Made by a program: the position numbers and the translations under genes
Shown: positions 6,949-15,824 of the stretch, piece by piece
How the letters are laid out: the number at the start of each line of letters is the position of its first letter
Position numbering within the stretch: position 1 is the first letter of the stretch
Notes under the pieces: generated by a model
What the model was told of the DNA's origin: nothing
Databases searched by the model: none
Seen by the model: the letters and a program-made list of their open reading frames with translations, nothing else
Source: Acidaminococcus fermentans_A
GTDB lineage: Bacteria > Bacillota > Negativicutes > Acidaminococcales > Acidaminococcaceae
Length of the DNA stretch: 64,000 nt
Direction: 5' to 3'
Assembly: GCF_052216985.1 (NCBI RefSeq)
Contig: NZ_JBQOUY010000003.1
Coordinates: forward strand, 98,250-162,249

Positions 6949-9027
6949 GTGAAAGAGTATACAGGCGATAAAATCAGGAACGTGGCCATCGTAGGGCATG
7001 GCGGCGCAGGCACCACTTCCCTTACAGAAGCACTGCTCTATCGCAGCGGTGCTATCAGCCGTATGTGCAAAGTGGAAGACGGGCAGACCACCACCGACTT
7101 CGAACCGGAAGAAATCAAGCGGGGAGTCTCCGTGAGTGCGACGCTGGCACCGGTAGAATGGCGGGATGTCAAGATCAATTTCATCGATACTCCAGGTTTT
7201 GCGGATTTCGTAGCAGAAGTCAAAGGCGCATTCCGGGCTGTGGACAGTGTACTGATCGTGGTCAGTGCTACCAGCGGGGTCCAGATCGGGACCGAACAGT
7301 GCTGGAAACTGGCGGAAGAGGCCGGCCTGCCTCGGCTGATTTTCGTGAACAAGATGGACCGGGAAAATGCAGATTATGATAATATCCTGGACAATCTCCG
7401 GGCCAAGATCGGTAAACGGATCCTTCCCCTGGAACTGCCCTTGGGCAAAGAAGAAGACTTCTGCGGGGTCATCGATGTATTTAACCAGAAAGCCTATAAA
7501 GGGAACGGGAACGGGGCGGATGAAATCGAAGTCCCCGATGACCTGAAGGATTGGGTCCAGGATGCCCATGACAAGATGGTAGAAGCAGCGGTGGAAGCCG
7601 ATGATGAAGTGATGGAACGGTATCTGGAAGGGGAAACCATTTCCGATGAAGAAGTGATGAACTGTCTGGTGAAGGGCATCCGGCAGGGAATCATTTTCCC
7701 GGTGCTCTGCGGTTCTGCTTTCAAGAACATCGGGCTGGGGCGGACACTCTCTGCCGTTGTGGACTACACATTCCCCGCCGTCCTGAACGAATATCATGTG
7801 ACCAACCTGAAAACGGGACAGGTGGAACGGCGGGATTCCAACGCTCCGCTGGCTGCTCTGGTGTTCAAGACGACCTCCGATCCTTTTGTGGGCCGGATGA
7901 GCTTCGTACGGGTGTTCTCCGGCATCATCAAAGCCGACAGCTCCGTCTATAATGCCAGCCGGGATGAAATGGAAAAAGTGGGGACTATCTCCACGCTACG
8001 GGGGAAGAATCCCTTGCCCATGAAGCAGATCGTAGCAGGAGATATCGGAGTCATCTCCCGTCTCCAGTTCACCATGACCGGAGATACCCTCAGTGCCAAA
8101 GAAGAACCGGTGCAGTTCGCACCCATCGAATATCCACTGCCCATGTACAGCCGGGCAATCTCTCCCAAGAAGAAAGGGGACGAAGACAAGATCGCTGCAG
8201 CATTGGGCAAACTCATGGATGAAGATCCTACCTTCATCGTCAGCCGGAACCCGGTAACCAAGGAAACCTTGATCAGCGGCATGGGGGACCAGCATCTGGA
8301 GATCCTCATGGAACGGATGAAACGGAAATTCGGCGTGGATGCCGTGTTGAAACCGCCCATGGTGGAATACCGGGAAACCATCCGGGGTTCTGCGGAAGTG
8401 GAAGGCAAATACAAGAAACAGACTGGCGGCCATGGGCAGTATGGCCATGTAGTCATCAAGATGGAACCGCTGCCTCCGGGCTCCGGGTTCGTGTTCGAAG
8501 ACAAGATCTTCGGGGGGGCCGTGCCCCGGCAGTACATCCCGGCAGTAGAAAAAGGCATGAAGGAATCCATGGAACACGGGATCCTGGCCGGGTACCCAGT
8601 GGTAGATCTGAAGATCACCCTGCTGGATGGTTCCTACCATACCGTAGACTCTTCGGAAATGGCTTTCAAAGTGGCTTCCCATATGGCCTTCCAGAAAGCG
8701 GCAGAACAGTCCAAACCGGTCCTGATGGAACCCTATTACAATCTGGATGTGTACTGTGACGAACGGATGACCGGGGACATCATCTCCGACCTGAACAGCA
8801 AACGGGGCCGTATCTTGGGAATGCAGTCCGCGGAAGACGGACGGGCTGTGGTGAAGGCCCAGGTGCCTTATGCAGAAATCTTGGATTATGCCGTGGATCT
8901 GCGGGCACTGACCCAAGGGACAGGGACCTTTGAAATGAAGTTCGACCATTATGAGGATGTACCGCCCAAACTGGCGGAAAAAATCGTGGCTGATGCCAAA
9001 GCGAAAGCGGAAGCCGCTAAAAAGTAA
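6949..9027 (+). CDS. fusA: Elongation factor G paralogue (FusA2-like GTPase)
   Basis: This 692-residue protein has the five-domain EF-G plan. GTPase motifs are DTPGFADF near 80 and NKMDR near 135; domain IV contains GGHGQYGHVV and the C-terminal domain GRILGMQS. The P-loop reads GHGGAGTT (residues 16-23), so the normally invariant lysine is threonine, and switch I reads RGVSVS instead of RGITIT. This suggests a paralogue rather than the str-operon EF-G, which is not in this window; the residual GTPase activity cannot be judged from sequence. The start is GTG after AAAGGGGG. About 140 bases of leader with a hairpin precede it. Confidence 0.88.
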   Translation: MKEYTGDKIRNVAIVGHGGAGTTSLTEALLYRSGAISRMCKVEDGQTTTDFEPEEIKRGVSVSATLAPVEWRDVKINFIDTPGFADFVAEVKGAFRAVDSVLIVVSATSGVQIGTEQCWKLAEEAGLPRLIFVNKMDRENADYDNILDNLRAKIGKRILPLELPLGKEEDFCGVIDVFNQKAYKGNGNGADEIEVPDDLKDWVQDAHDKMVEAAVEADDEVMERYLEGETISDEEVMNCLVKGIRQGIIFPVLCGSAFKNIGLGRTLSAVVDYTFPAVLNEYHVTNLKTGQVERRDSNAPLAALVFKTTSDPFVGRMSFVRVFSGIIKADSSVYNASRDEMEKVGTISTLRGKNPLPMKQIVAGDIGVISRLQFTMTGDTLSAKEEPVQFAPIEYPLPMYSRAISPKKKGDEDKIAAALGKLMDEDPTFIVSRNPVTKETLISGMGDQHLEILMERMKRKFGVDAVLKPPMVEYRETIRGSAEVEGKYKKQTGGHGQYGHVVIKMEPLPPGSGFVFEDKIFGGAVPRQYIPAVEKGMKESMEHGILAGYPVVDLKITLLDGSYHTVDSSEMAFKVASHMAFQKAAEQSKPVLMEPYYNLDVYCDERMTGDIISDLNSKRGRILGMQSAEDGRAVVKAQVPYAEILDYAVDLRALTQGTGTFEMKFDHYEDVPPKLAEKIVADAKAKAEAAKK

Positions 9028-9040
9028 AAGATTTGCATCT

Positions 9041-9077
9041 ATCGGACCTCTTGGCCATTGCCGGAGGTTCGATTTTT
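9041..9077 (+). terminator. Terminator after the EF-G paralogue
   Basis: ATCGGACCTC pairs with GAGGTTCGAT (one G-T pair) around a 13-base loop, followed by TTTTTG. It ends 44 bases before the start of the EamA gene. Confidence 0.75.
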
Positions 9078-9120
9078 GTGTAAACTGAAGGGGAACTGTT
9101 TTCACAAGGAGGGAGAATCT

Positions 9121-9975
9121 GTGACTTTTTCTACGACGAAAAAAGGTATCTTGGCTTCCATCCTGGCAACTGTATTCTTCACGACTATGGATATCGGGGC
9201 TAAGAAGCTCCTCCACCTGGGAACCGGAGAGATCACCTTTTTCCGGGGCCTATTGGGGATGCTGTTCCTGCCTTTCATGGCACGGATGGAAACCCTGCCG
9301 GTGTTTTCCGGGAAGGACCGGGGCCTGCTCCATCTGCGGGGATTGTTCGGGGCCGCCTGTCTCCTGTTTTTCTTTTACTGTCTGAATGGGCTGACCCTGG
9401 GAGATGCAGAGATCCTCACCCAGCTGTCGGCCTTCTTTATGTGCCTTTTGTCCCCGATCTTCCTAAAAGGCAGGCTCCAGGGACGAGCAGTACCTTGGCT
9501 GGGCCTGATCGCCCTGGGGGCGGCTGTCGTCCTCCAGGTGTGGAATTTCCATTCTTTTAATTCTTATGCCATCTTCGGGATCCTTTCGGCTTTCTTCGCA
9601 GCCAGCGCCTATGTGTGCATCGGGAAGATGACGGAGAACGGCGACCATACCCAGACGGAGCTGGTGTTTTATTTCCAGTTTTACAGTACCTTGGGAGGGC
9701 TGGCCATCATGGGAGCTACCCAGCAATGGGTCCTGCCGGCTGGAGGAGAATGGTGCTGGGTCGTAGAAATGGCTCTGTCCGCTCTTTTGGGGCAGGTATG
9801 TCTGACCTGGGGCTGTACCCACATCCATCCTACAATGGTCAACTTTCTCATGTATACCGGCATCCTGTTCCATATCCTGGCCGGTTCTCTCTTGTGGGGA
9901 GAGACCCTGACTTTGTATTCCTGGGTGGGAGGAGCTCTCATCGTATCAGGCAGTGTGGCTCTGCTGAGGCAGTGA
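9121..9975 (+). CDS. EamA (DMT superfamily) transporter
   Basis: This is an integral membrane protein of 284 residues with about ten hydrophobic segments arranged as two EamA repeats. The first repeat includes FFRGLLGMLFLPF and the second ends with TLTLYSWVGGALIVSGSVALL. Family members export or import metabolites, amino acids or nucleotide sugars; the substrate cannot be told. The GTG start is chosen because AAGGAGGGA lies eight bases upstream and the following TTKKGILAS N-terminus leads straight into the first membrane segment. It is a single gene between two terminators. Confidence 0.85.
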   Translation: MTFSTTKKGILASILATVFFTTMDIGAKKLLHLGTGEITFFRGLLGMLFLPFMARMETLPVFSGKDRGLLHLRGLFGAACLLFFFYCLNGLTLGDAEILTQLSAFFMCLLSPIFLKGRLQGRAVPWLGLIALGAAVVLQVWNFHSFNSYAIFGILSAFFAASAYVCIGKMTENGDHTQTELVFYFQFYSTLGGLAIMGATQQWVLPAGGEWCWVVEMALSALLGQVCLTWGCTHIHPTMVNFLMYTGILFHILAGSLLWGETLTLYSWVGGALIVSGSVALLRQ

Positions 9976-10010
9976 GAAGGGGTTGTTGCACATGCAACAG
10001 CCCCCTTGCT
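9976..10010 (+). terminator. EamA-gene terminator overlapping the tkt promoter
   Basis: GGGGTTGTTGCA pairs with TGCAACAGCCCC. Its T tract contains the -35 of the next promoter (TTGCTT, 10006-10011). Confidence 0.75.
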
Positions 10011-10034
10011 TTACCCCTTCAAATGGCCTATAAT
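10006..10034 (+). promoter_or_regulatory. tkt promoter
   Basis: TTGCTT (10006-10011) and TATAAT (10029-10034) are separated by 17 bases. This gives a leader of about 50 bases before the transketolase start. Confidence 0.7.
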
Positions 10035-10091
10035 CAGAATGAATGACTGTGTATACTACTTTTTGACATCCAGTATGGAGGGATTTTTTTC

Positions 10092-12080
10092 ATGGAAAAT
10101 ATTGATACTGAGAGCATCAACACCCTGCGTTTTTTGTCCATCGATGAAGTGCAGGCGGCCAATTCCGGCCATCCGGGCCTGCCTCTGGGGACGGCACCTC
10201 TGATGTATACGATCTGGGACCGGTTCATGAAATATAATCCTGAAAATCCCAACTGGTTCGACCGGGACCGGTTCGTCCTGTCCCCGGGACACGGCAGTGC
10301 TCTGCTCTATGCCATGCTCCATGTAGCTGGCTATGACCTGTCCCTGGAGGATTTGAAGGGATTCCGCCAGTGGGGCAGCAAGACTCCAGGTCATCCAGAA
10401 TATGGGGTGACCCCTGGGGTGGATGTGTCTACCGGACCTCTGGGCCACGGCTTTGCCATGGCTGTGGGGCTGGCTATGGCAGAAGAGATGCTGGCTGCCC
10501 GGTACAACAAGGAAGGATACAAAGTGGTGGATCATTACACCTACGGCATCACTTCTGACGGGGACCAGATGGAAGGGGTGGCTTCCGAAGCCGCTTCCCT
10601 GGCGGGTACCCTGGGGCTGGGGAAACTGATCTTCCTCTATGACGATAACAAGATCACCATCGAAGGCAGTACGGATATCGCCTTCCGGGAAGATGTGGGG
10701 GCCCGGTTCAAAGCCTATGGCTGGCAAGTGCTCCGGGTCGCTTCCTCTGAAGATGTGGAAGCCCTCACGAAAGCCATCGAAGCAGCCAAGAAGGAAACCC
10801 GCAAACCCTCTCTGATCATCGTCAAGACCCATATCGGCTTCGGCAGCCCTCGGCAGGATATGGCCAGTGCCCATGGGGAACCTCTGGGTGTGGAAAATGT
10901 GGCCAAGACCAAAGAAGCTGCCGGCTGGGATGGCAGTCAGTCCTTCGTGGTGCCGGAAGAAGTGAAAGCCCATTTTGACGCCAAACTGCCCCAGTGCCGG
11001 GAAAACGAAGCAGATTGGAATGGACTGATGGAAGCCTATGCCAAGGCCTATCCGGAACTGGCCCAGGAACTGACGGATCGGATCGACGGAAAGATGGATC
11101 TGGATCTGAAGGAACTGATGGCCTCTTTCAAGGATACGGACAGTGTGGCCACCCGTGCCGCTTCTGGAACAGTGCTCCAGCTGCTGGCAGATAAGCTTCC
11201 GGCTCTCATCGGAGGCAGTGCGGACCTGGGGCCTTCCAACAAGACGGAAATGAAAGGGAAGGGATTCTTCTCGGCAGAAGAACGGACCGGCCGGAACATC
11301 CATTTCGGCATCCGGGAACATGCTATGGGGTGCATCGTCAATGGCCTCTGCCTCCACGGCGGCATCCTGCCTTTCGGAGCTACTTTCCTGGTGTTCGCCG
11401 ACTTTATGCGTCCGGCGGTGCGGATGGCGGCTCTAATGGGAATCGGCAGCGTATTCGTCTATACCCATGACAGCGTGTTCGTCGGGGAAGACGGACCGAC
11501 CCATGAACCCATCGAGCAGACCATGAGCCTGCGGCTGATCCCCAATGTGTCCGTATTCCGTCCGGCGGACGCCCTGGAAACGGCTGTGGCCTGGAAAGCC
11601 GCCTGCGAAAACCAGAAACAGCCCACTTGCCTGCTGCTGACCCGTCAGGGACTGCCGGTGCTCCATGACTATGCCAAGACCATTGCCAAGGGAGCACCCA
11701 AAGGAGCCTATGTACTGAGTCCTTCTTCCAAGGATAAGGTAAAAGCAATCCTCATCGCTACGGGCAGTGAAGTCCATCTGGCCCTGGAAGCTCAGAAAGC
11801 CCTGGAAGAAAAAGGCATCGGCGTCCAGGTGGTTTCCATGCCCAGCTGGGACGTGTTCGAACAGCAGAGCAGTGCCTACAAAAAGAAAGTACTGCCCAAG
11901 GATGTGCCGGCCATTGCGCTGGAAGCCGGCGTCCGCACTGGCTGGGCCCGGTATACCGGCAGCGAGGACAGAGTCCTGGGCATCGACCGATTCGGTGCTT
12001 CTGCTCCTGGCAAGACCGTCTACAAAGAACTGGGCTTTACCGTGGACCATGTAGTGGATATGGTGAAGAAACTGAAGTAA
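10092..12080 (+). CDS. tkt: Transketolase
   Basis: This thiamine-diphosphate enzyme of the non-oxidative pentose phosphate pathway swaps two-carbon units between sugar phosphates. The 662 residues show the N-terminal SGHPGLPLG and SPGHGSALLYA motifs, the ThDP-binding GDQMEG...DDNKITIEG region near 155-190, the pyrimidine domain with FGIREHAMG near 400, and a C-terminal domain with GSEVHLAL. The length is normal and the gene is single (not the split form). The ATG follows GGAGGG. The thiamine genes thiD-thiE come next, which fits cofactor supply, although a strong hairpin lies between. Confidence 0.96.
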   Translation: MENIDTESINTLRFLSIDEVQAANSGHPGLPLGTAPLMYTIWDRFMKYNPENPNWFDRDRFVLSPGHGSALLYAMLHVAGYDLSLEDLKGFRQWGSKTPGHPEYGVTPGVDVSTGPLGHGFAMAVGLAMAEEMLAARYNKEGYKVVDHYTYGITSDGDQMEGVASEAASLAGTLGLGKLIFLYDDNKITIEGSTDIAFREDVGARFKAYGWQVLRVASSEDVEALTKAIEAAKKETRKPSLIIVKTHIGFGSPRQDMASAHGEPLGVENVAKTKEAAGWDGSQSFVVPEEVKAHFDAKLPQCRENEADWNGLMEAYAKAYPELAQELTDRIDGKMDLDLKELMASFKDTDSVATRAASGTVLQLLADKLPALIGGSADLGPSNKTEMKGKGFFSAEERTGRNIHFGIREHAMGCIVNGLCLHGGILPFGATFLVFADFMRPAVRMAALMGIGSVFVYTHDSVFVGEDGPTHEPIEQTMSLRLIPNVSVFRPADALETAVAWKAACENQKQPTCLLLTRQGLPVLHDYAKTIAKGAPKGAYVLSPSSKDKVKAILIATGSEVHLALEAQKALEEKGIGVQVVSMPSWDVFEQQSSAYKKKVLPKDVPAIALEAGVRTGWARYTGSEDRVLGIDRFGASAPGKTVYKELGFTVDHVVDMVKKLK

Positions 12081-12086
12081 CGGATC

Positions 12087-12124
12087 GGGGGTTGCTGCCC
12101 ACATGGTGCAGCAACCCCCTTTAT
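12087..12124 (+). terminator. Hairpin between tkt and thiD
   Basis: GGGGGTTGCTGC (12087-12098) pairs perfectly with GCAGCAACCCCC (12108-12119) and is followed by only three T. The thiD ribosome site starts within 10 bases and no promoter fits between, so this may be a leaky terminator through which thiDE is read. Confidence 0.7.
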
Positions 12125-12141
12125 GAAAGAAGGAGAAAATC

Positions 12142-12960
12142 ATGTTCCATCTGTTGACCATTGCTGGATCGGATTCTTCCGGGGGCGCAGGCATCCAAGC
12201 AGACCTGAAGACATTTGCTGCCCATGGCTGCTACGGGATGAGCGTGATCACCGCCGTGACGGCCCAGAACACCACTGGAGTGACAGCCATCCAGAACATC
12301 GATCCGGAGGTAGTGGAAGCCCAGATCGATGCCGTGTTCCAAGATATCCGGGTGGACGGCGTCAAGGTGGGGATGGTTTCCAATTCCGCCTTGATCCGAG
12401 CCATTGCCAAAAAAATGCAGCAGTATGCGCCACCTGTGCTGGTGGTGGATCCAGTGATGGTGGCCACCTCTGGCAGCTATCTGCTGGAAAAAGAAGCCCG
12501 GAAGGATCTCCAGGAAAAACTGCTGCCACTGGCCACCCTGATCACCCCCAACATGCAGGAAGGAGAGGTGCTGTCAGGCCTGTCCATCCGCAGTCAGGGA
12601 GACATGGAAAAAGCGGCGGCGGTAATTTGCCAGAAAGGGGCTAGGGCCGTACTCCTGAAGGGGGGACACCTGGCGGAAACGGCTGACGATTATCTGCTGT
12701 ATCCTGGAGAAGGAAACTGGCTCCAGGGCAAATGGTTCCCTGGCCAGCGGTTCGCCAATCCCAATACCCACGGCACCGGCTGCAGCCTGTCTTCTGCCTT
12801 GGCTTCCGAAATGGCCTCCGGTGTCCCCCTCCCGAAAGCCGTAGCCAGAGCCAAAACCTATGTAGCCCTGGGCATCCAGCACGGGCTGGCAGTGGGCCAT
12901 GGCCATGGGCCCATCCATCATTTTGTGGAACTGTACCGGAAAGCCGGCTGGGAGGGATGA
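12142..12960 (+). CDS. thiD: Hydroxymethylpyrimidine / phosphomethylpyrimidine kinase
   Basis: ThiD phosphorylates HMP and HMP-phosphate in thiamine biosynthesis and salvage. The 272 residues carry the ribokinase-fold markers: the N-terminal IAGSDSSGGAGIQADLK, then DPVMVATSG near 110, the LITPNMQE strand-loop near 133, and the anion hole and catalytic base in NTHGTGCSLSSALAS near 212. AGAAGGAG precedes the ATG. thiE follows directly. No TPP riboswitch is visible upstream; the only structure there is the hairpin at 12087-12119. Confidence 0.95.
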   Translation: MFHLLTIAGSDSSGGAGIQADLKTFAAHGCYGMSVITAVTAQNTTGVTAIQNIDPEVVEAQIDAVFQDIRVDGVKVGMVSNSALIRAIAKKMQQYAPPVLVVDPVMVATSGSYLLEKEARKDLQEKLLPLATLITPNMQEGEVLSGLSIRSQGDMEKAAAVICQKGARAVLLKGGHLAETADDYLLYPGEGNWLQGKWFPGQRFANPNTHGTGCSLSSALASEMASGVPLPKAVARAKTYVALGIQHGLAVGHGHGPIHHFVELYRKAGWEG

Positions 12961-12962
12961 AT

Positions 12963-13595
12963 ATGGATAAATTCAATCTGAGCCTGTACCTGGTGACGGA
13001 TCGGCATTGTCTCCGGGGACGGGATTTCTATGAGGCGGTGGAGGAAGCCCTCCGGGCCGGGGTGACCCTGCTCCAGCTCCGGGAAAAGGACATGGGGCTG
13101 GAAGACCTGCTGGCGGAAGGCCGGAAGGTCCAGGCCCTTTGCCGGAAGTACCAGGTGCCCTTCCTGGTGGATGACAATGTGGAGGCCGCTCGGATCCTGG
13201 GAGCGGACGGAGTCCATCTGGGACAGGAAGACGAGGCCATCGAAAAAGCCCGTTCCGTACTGGGGCCGGACGCTATCATCGGCATCTCCGCCCACAATCT
13301 GGAAGAAGCCCAGAAAGCCCAAGCCAGCGGTGCTGATTATCTGGGGGTAGGAGCTCTCTATCCTACGGGAAGCAAGAAGGATGCATCCCTGCTGCCGCCT
13401 GGGATGTTGACGGAAATCGTCCAGGCCGTGCAGATCCCTGTGGTGGGCATCGGTGGTATCCAGGAAGCCCAGATCGACCAGGTGCTGGACCAAGGAGCGG
13501 CTGGCTGTGCCATGATCAGCGCCATCCTGGGAGCCGATGATATTACAGCCACTGTGGAACGGATGAAGGCTCGGATACGGGCTCGGGAGAAATAA
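12963..13595 (+). CDS. thiE: Thiamine-phosphate synthase
   Basis: ThiE joins HMP-PP and thiazole phosphate to give thiamine phosphate. The 210 residues form the expected TIM barrel: YLVTDRHC at the start, LLQLREKDM near 35-45, FLVDDNVEAA, GADGVHLGQED, GALYPTGSKKDA (phosphate binding) and VVGIGGI. An ATG at 12957 overlaps the thiD stop but abuts GGAGGG; the ATG at 12963 is better spaced and is chosen. It is translationally coupled to thiD. No thiM or thiG is nearby. Confidence 0.95.
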   Translation: MDKFNLSLYLVTDRHCLRGRDFYEAVEEALRAGVTLLQLREKDMGLEDLLAEGRKVQALCRKYQVPFLVDDNVEAARILGADGVHLGQEDEAIEKARSVLGPDAIIGISAHNLEEAQKAQASGADYLGVGALYPTGSKKDASLLPPGMLTEIVQAVQIPVVGIGGIQEAQIDQVLDQGAAGCAMISAILGADDITATVERMKARIRAREK

Positions 13596-13607
13596 CAGGA
13601 GGCAGCT

Positions 13608-14009
13608 ATGGCAAGCGACCTGAAAACGGAAAAGCTGGGGAAAAAGCTCCTTTCCCGGTTCACCCGGCAGATCACGGACCAGGTCTTCCTGTTTCTCCAG
13701 GAAGATCCGGAATTGTATCAGGAGTATCAGGAACGGGTACGGGAGAGCACGGCCAATGGGGTCAATTCTGTCTTGGGCCGGATGGTCACGGAAGCCTACG
13801 ACTTGGTGAACCTGAATAAGGAGAAACATCCTCGGTCTCCGCTGCTGAAGAAATATACCCGCCATGCTGTCCGGTGGGAAAAAGACGATCTGGAAGTCCA
13901 GAAAAAAGTCTTATATGGGGATCGGAACCTGTTCTCTTCTCAGCCCAAATCCGCCGAGGAAAAGAGAGCCCCCAAAAAGAAAGGGCCGGACCAGGAAAGC
14001 CTGTTCTGA
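13608..14009 (+). CDS. Conserved hypothetical protein
   Basis: This is a charged, mostly helical cytoplasmic protein of 133 residues with a lysine-rich tail (EEKRAPKKKGPDQ). No domain is recognised and there are no membrane segments or signal peptide. It starts 12 bases after thiE with a good AGGAGG site, so it probably belongs to the thiDE transcript, which ends at the terminator just downstream. Confidence 0.6.
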   Translation: MASDLKTEKLGKKLLSRFTRQITDQVFLFLQEDPELYQEYQERVRESTANGVNSVLGRMVTEAYDLVNLNKEKHPRSPLLKKYTRHAVRWEKDDLEVQKKVLYGDRNLFSSQPKSAEEKRAPKKKGPDQESLF

Positions 14010-14017
14010 AAAAAGCA

Positions 14018-14055
14018 CCCTGTCAAGGAAAAATACTTGACAGGGATTTTCCTTT
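14018..14055 (+). terminator. thiDE-operon terminator, overlapping the ylxM promoter
   Basis: CCCTGTCAAG (14018-14027) pairs perfectly with CTTGACAGGG (14036-14045) and is followed by ATTTTCCTTT. The right arm contains the -35 TTGACA of the next promoter. Confidence 0.85.
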
Positions 14056-14065
14056 ATAGTACAAT
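14037..14065 (+). promoter_or_regulatory. Strong promoter of the ylxM-ffh operon
   Basis: TTGACA (14037-14042) and TACAAT (14060-14065) have an ideal 17-bp spacer. The predicted transcription start (about 14071-14073) lies only 0-12 bases before the candidate start codons of ylxM, so the first gene would have almost no leader. Confidence 0.8.
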
Positions 14066-14082
14066 AGCACCCGGTGATATTC

Positions 14083-14448
14083 ATGCAGGATGAAGGTTTT
14101 GCAAAACGGATCCGTTTTGGTCAGCTCTATGCCATCTATGGCGGGCTGCTCACGGAAAAGCAGCAGAAGATCATGGAAGAATATTTCTACGATGACCTGT
14201 CACTGGGGGAAATCGCGGAAAATGCCCAGACCAGCCGTCAGGCAGTCTATGATTTGCTGCGCCGGGTGGAACAAACCCTGGAAAGATACGAAAGCAAACT
14301 CCACCTGCTGCACCAGGATCAGGAACGGCAGTTCAAGTTGCGGGGAGCCATCAAACTCCTGGAAGCCTGCCGCACCAGTGACAGTACCGATCCCCGTCTG
14401 GGGAAGGTGGAGGACATCCTGAAAAGCATCATTGACGAAAGCAGGTAG
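14083..14448 (+). CDS. ylxM: YlxM-type SRP-associated helix-turn-helix protein
   Basis: This 121-residue protein sits directly upstream of ffh, the standard YlxM place. It has the sigma-70-region-4-like helix-turn-helix: LTEKQQKIMEEYFYDDLSLGEIAENAQTSRQAVYD covers residues about 20-55. YlxM family proteins stimulate the SRP pathway. A GTG at 14074 is an alternative in-frame start. No ribosome site precedes either codon and the promoter's predicted start point is within about 12 bases, so the mRNA may be leaderless. Confidence 0.85.
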   Translation: MQDEGFAKRIRFGQLYAIYGGLLTEKQQKIMEEYFYDDLSLGEIAENAQTSRQAVYDLLRRVEQTLERYESKLHLLHQDQERQFKLRGAIKLLEACRTSDSTDPRLGKVEDILKSIIDESR

Positions 14449-14450
14449 CT

Positions 14451-15797
14451 ATGGCTTTTGAAATCTTAACCGACAAACTGACGGCAGCCATCCAGAAGCT
14501 CCGGGGACAGAAAACGGTTTCCGAACAGGATCTGAAAGAGACCCTGCGGGAAGTACGGCTGGCCCTTCTGGAAGCCGATGTGAATTTCAAGGTCGTCAAG
14601 GAATTTACCGCCAAGATCAAGGCACGGGCTATGGGCCAGCAAGTAGACCCCAGCCTGACGCCTGGCCAATATATCGTGAAAATCGTCCACGAAGAGCTGA
14701 TCGAGCTCTTGGGCGGGGCCCAGAGCAAACTGAACGTGGCAGCCAAGCCGCCGACAGTGATCATGTTGGTGGGGCTCCAGGGTGCCGGGAAGACCACTAC
14801 AGTGGGCAAACTGGCCAACTTCCTGCGAAAAGACGGGAAAAAGCCTCTGATGGTGGCCGGTGACGTGTACCGTCCCGCAGCCATCACCCAGATGGAAGTC
14901 ATCGGCAAGCAGTTGGATATGCCGGTGTTCACCTTGGGTGACCAGGTTTCTCCGGTGGAAATCGCCCGGGAATCCCTGAAACGGGCCAATGCTCTCTTAT
15001 GCGATACCGTGCTCATCGATACCGCTGGCCGTCTCCATGTGGACGAAACCTTGATGAATGAGCTGAAAGAGATGAAAGATGCAGTCCATCCGGACGAGAT
15101 CCTGCTGGTAGTGGATGCCATGACCGGTCAGGATGCCGTGACGGTGGCTGATTCCTTTAACAAAGCCCTGGGCATCACAGGGCTGATCGTGACCAAACTG
15201 GACGGGGACGCCCGGGGCGGTGCGGTGCTCAGCGTGAAGGCAGTGACTGACTGCCCGGTGAAATTCGTCGGTATGGGCGAAAAACTGGATGCGCTGCAGC
15301 CCTTTTATCCTGACCGTATGGCTTCCAGGATCCTGGGTATGGGGGATGTGCTCTCCCTGATCGAAAAGGCCCAGGAAGCCATCGATGCGGATTCGGCCAA
15401 AAAGATGGCGGAATCCCTGAAAAAGAATGAATTCACCCTGGATATGTTCCTGGATCAGATGAAACAGGTCAAGAAACTAGGGTCCTTGGAATCCATTCTC
15501 AGCATGATCCCCGGCATGGGAAAATTTGCCAAGCAGTTGGAAGGGGTGGATCTGGACGGCAAGGAAGTCCGTCGGCTGGAAGCCATCATCTATTCCATGA
15601 CGCCCCAGGAACGGCAGAACCCCCGCATCATCAACGGGTCCCGGCGCAAACGCATTGCGGCCGGCTGCGGCCAGCGGGTGCAGGATGTGAACCGGCTGCT
15701 GAAGCAGTTCGAAGAGAGCAAGAAGCTCATGAAGACCATGCAGGGTATGAACAAGTATGCACGGAAGGGCAGATTCAAACTGCCTTTCATGCAATAA
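14451..15797 (+). CDS. ffh: Signal recognition particle protein Ffh
   Basis: Ffh binds signal sequences and 4.5S RNA and targets nascent membrane and secreted proteins to FtsY. The 448 residues show the N domain, then the G domain with P-loop GLQGAGKTTTVGKLA near 107, DTAGRLHVDE and TKLDGDARGG, and a methionine-bearing M domain with the RNA-binding motif SRRKRIAAGCGQ near 390. It ends shortly after GRFKLPFMQ, without the long methionine-rich tail of some species. It starts 2 bases after ylxM. Confidence 0.97.
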   Translation: MAFEILTDKLTAAIQKLRGQKTVSEQDLKETLREVRLALLEADVNFKVVKEFTAKIKARAMGQQVDPSLTPGQYIVKIVHEELIELLGGAQSKLNVAAKPPTVIMLVGLQGAGKTTTVGKLANFLRKDGKKPLMVAGDVYRPAAITQMEVIGKQLDMPVFTLGDQVSPVEIARESLKRANALLCDTVLIDTAGRLHVDETLMNELKEMKDAVHPDEILLVVDAMTGQDAVTVADSFNKALGITGLIVTKLDGDARGGAVLSVKAVTDCPVKFVGMGEKLDALQPFYPDRMASRILGMGDVLSLIEKAQEAIDADSAKKMAESLKKNEFTLDMFLDQMKQVKKLGSLESILSMIPGMGKFAKQLEGVDLDGKEVRRLEAIIYSMTPQERQNPRIINGSRRKRIAAGCGQRVQDVNRLLKQFEESKKLMKTMQGMNKYARKGRFKLPFMQ

Positions 15798-15824
15798 AAC
15801 CAATCTGGTAAGGAGGTGAATGTT

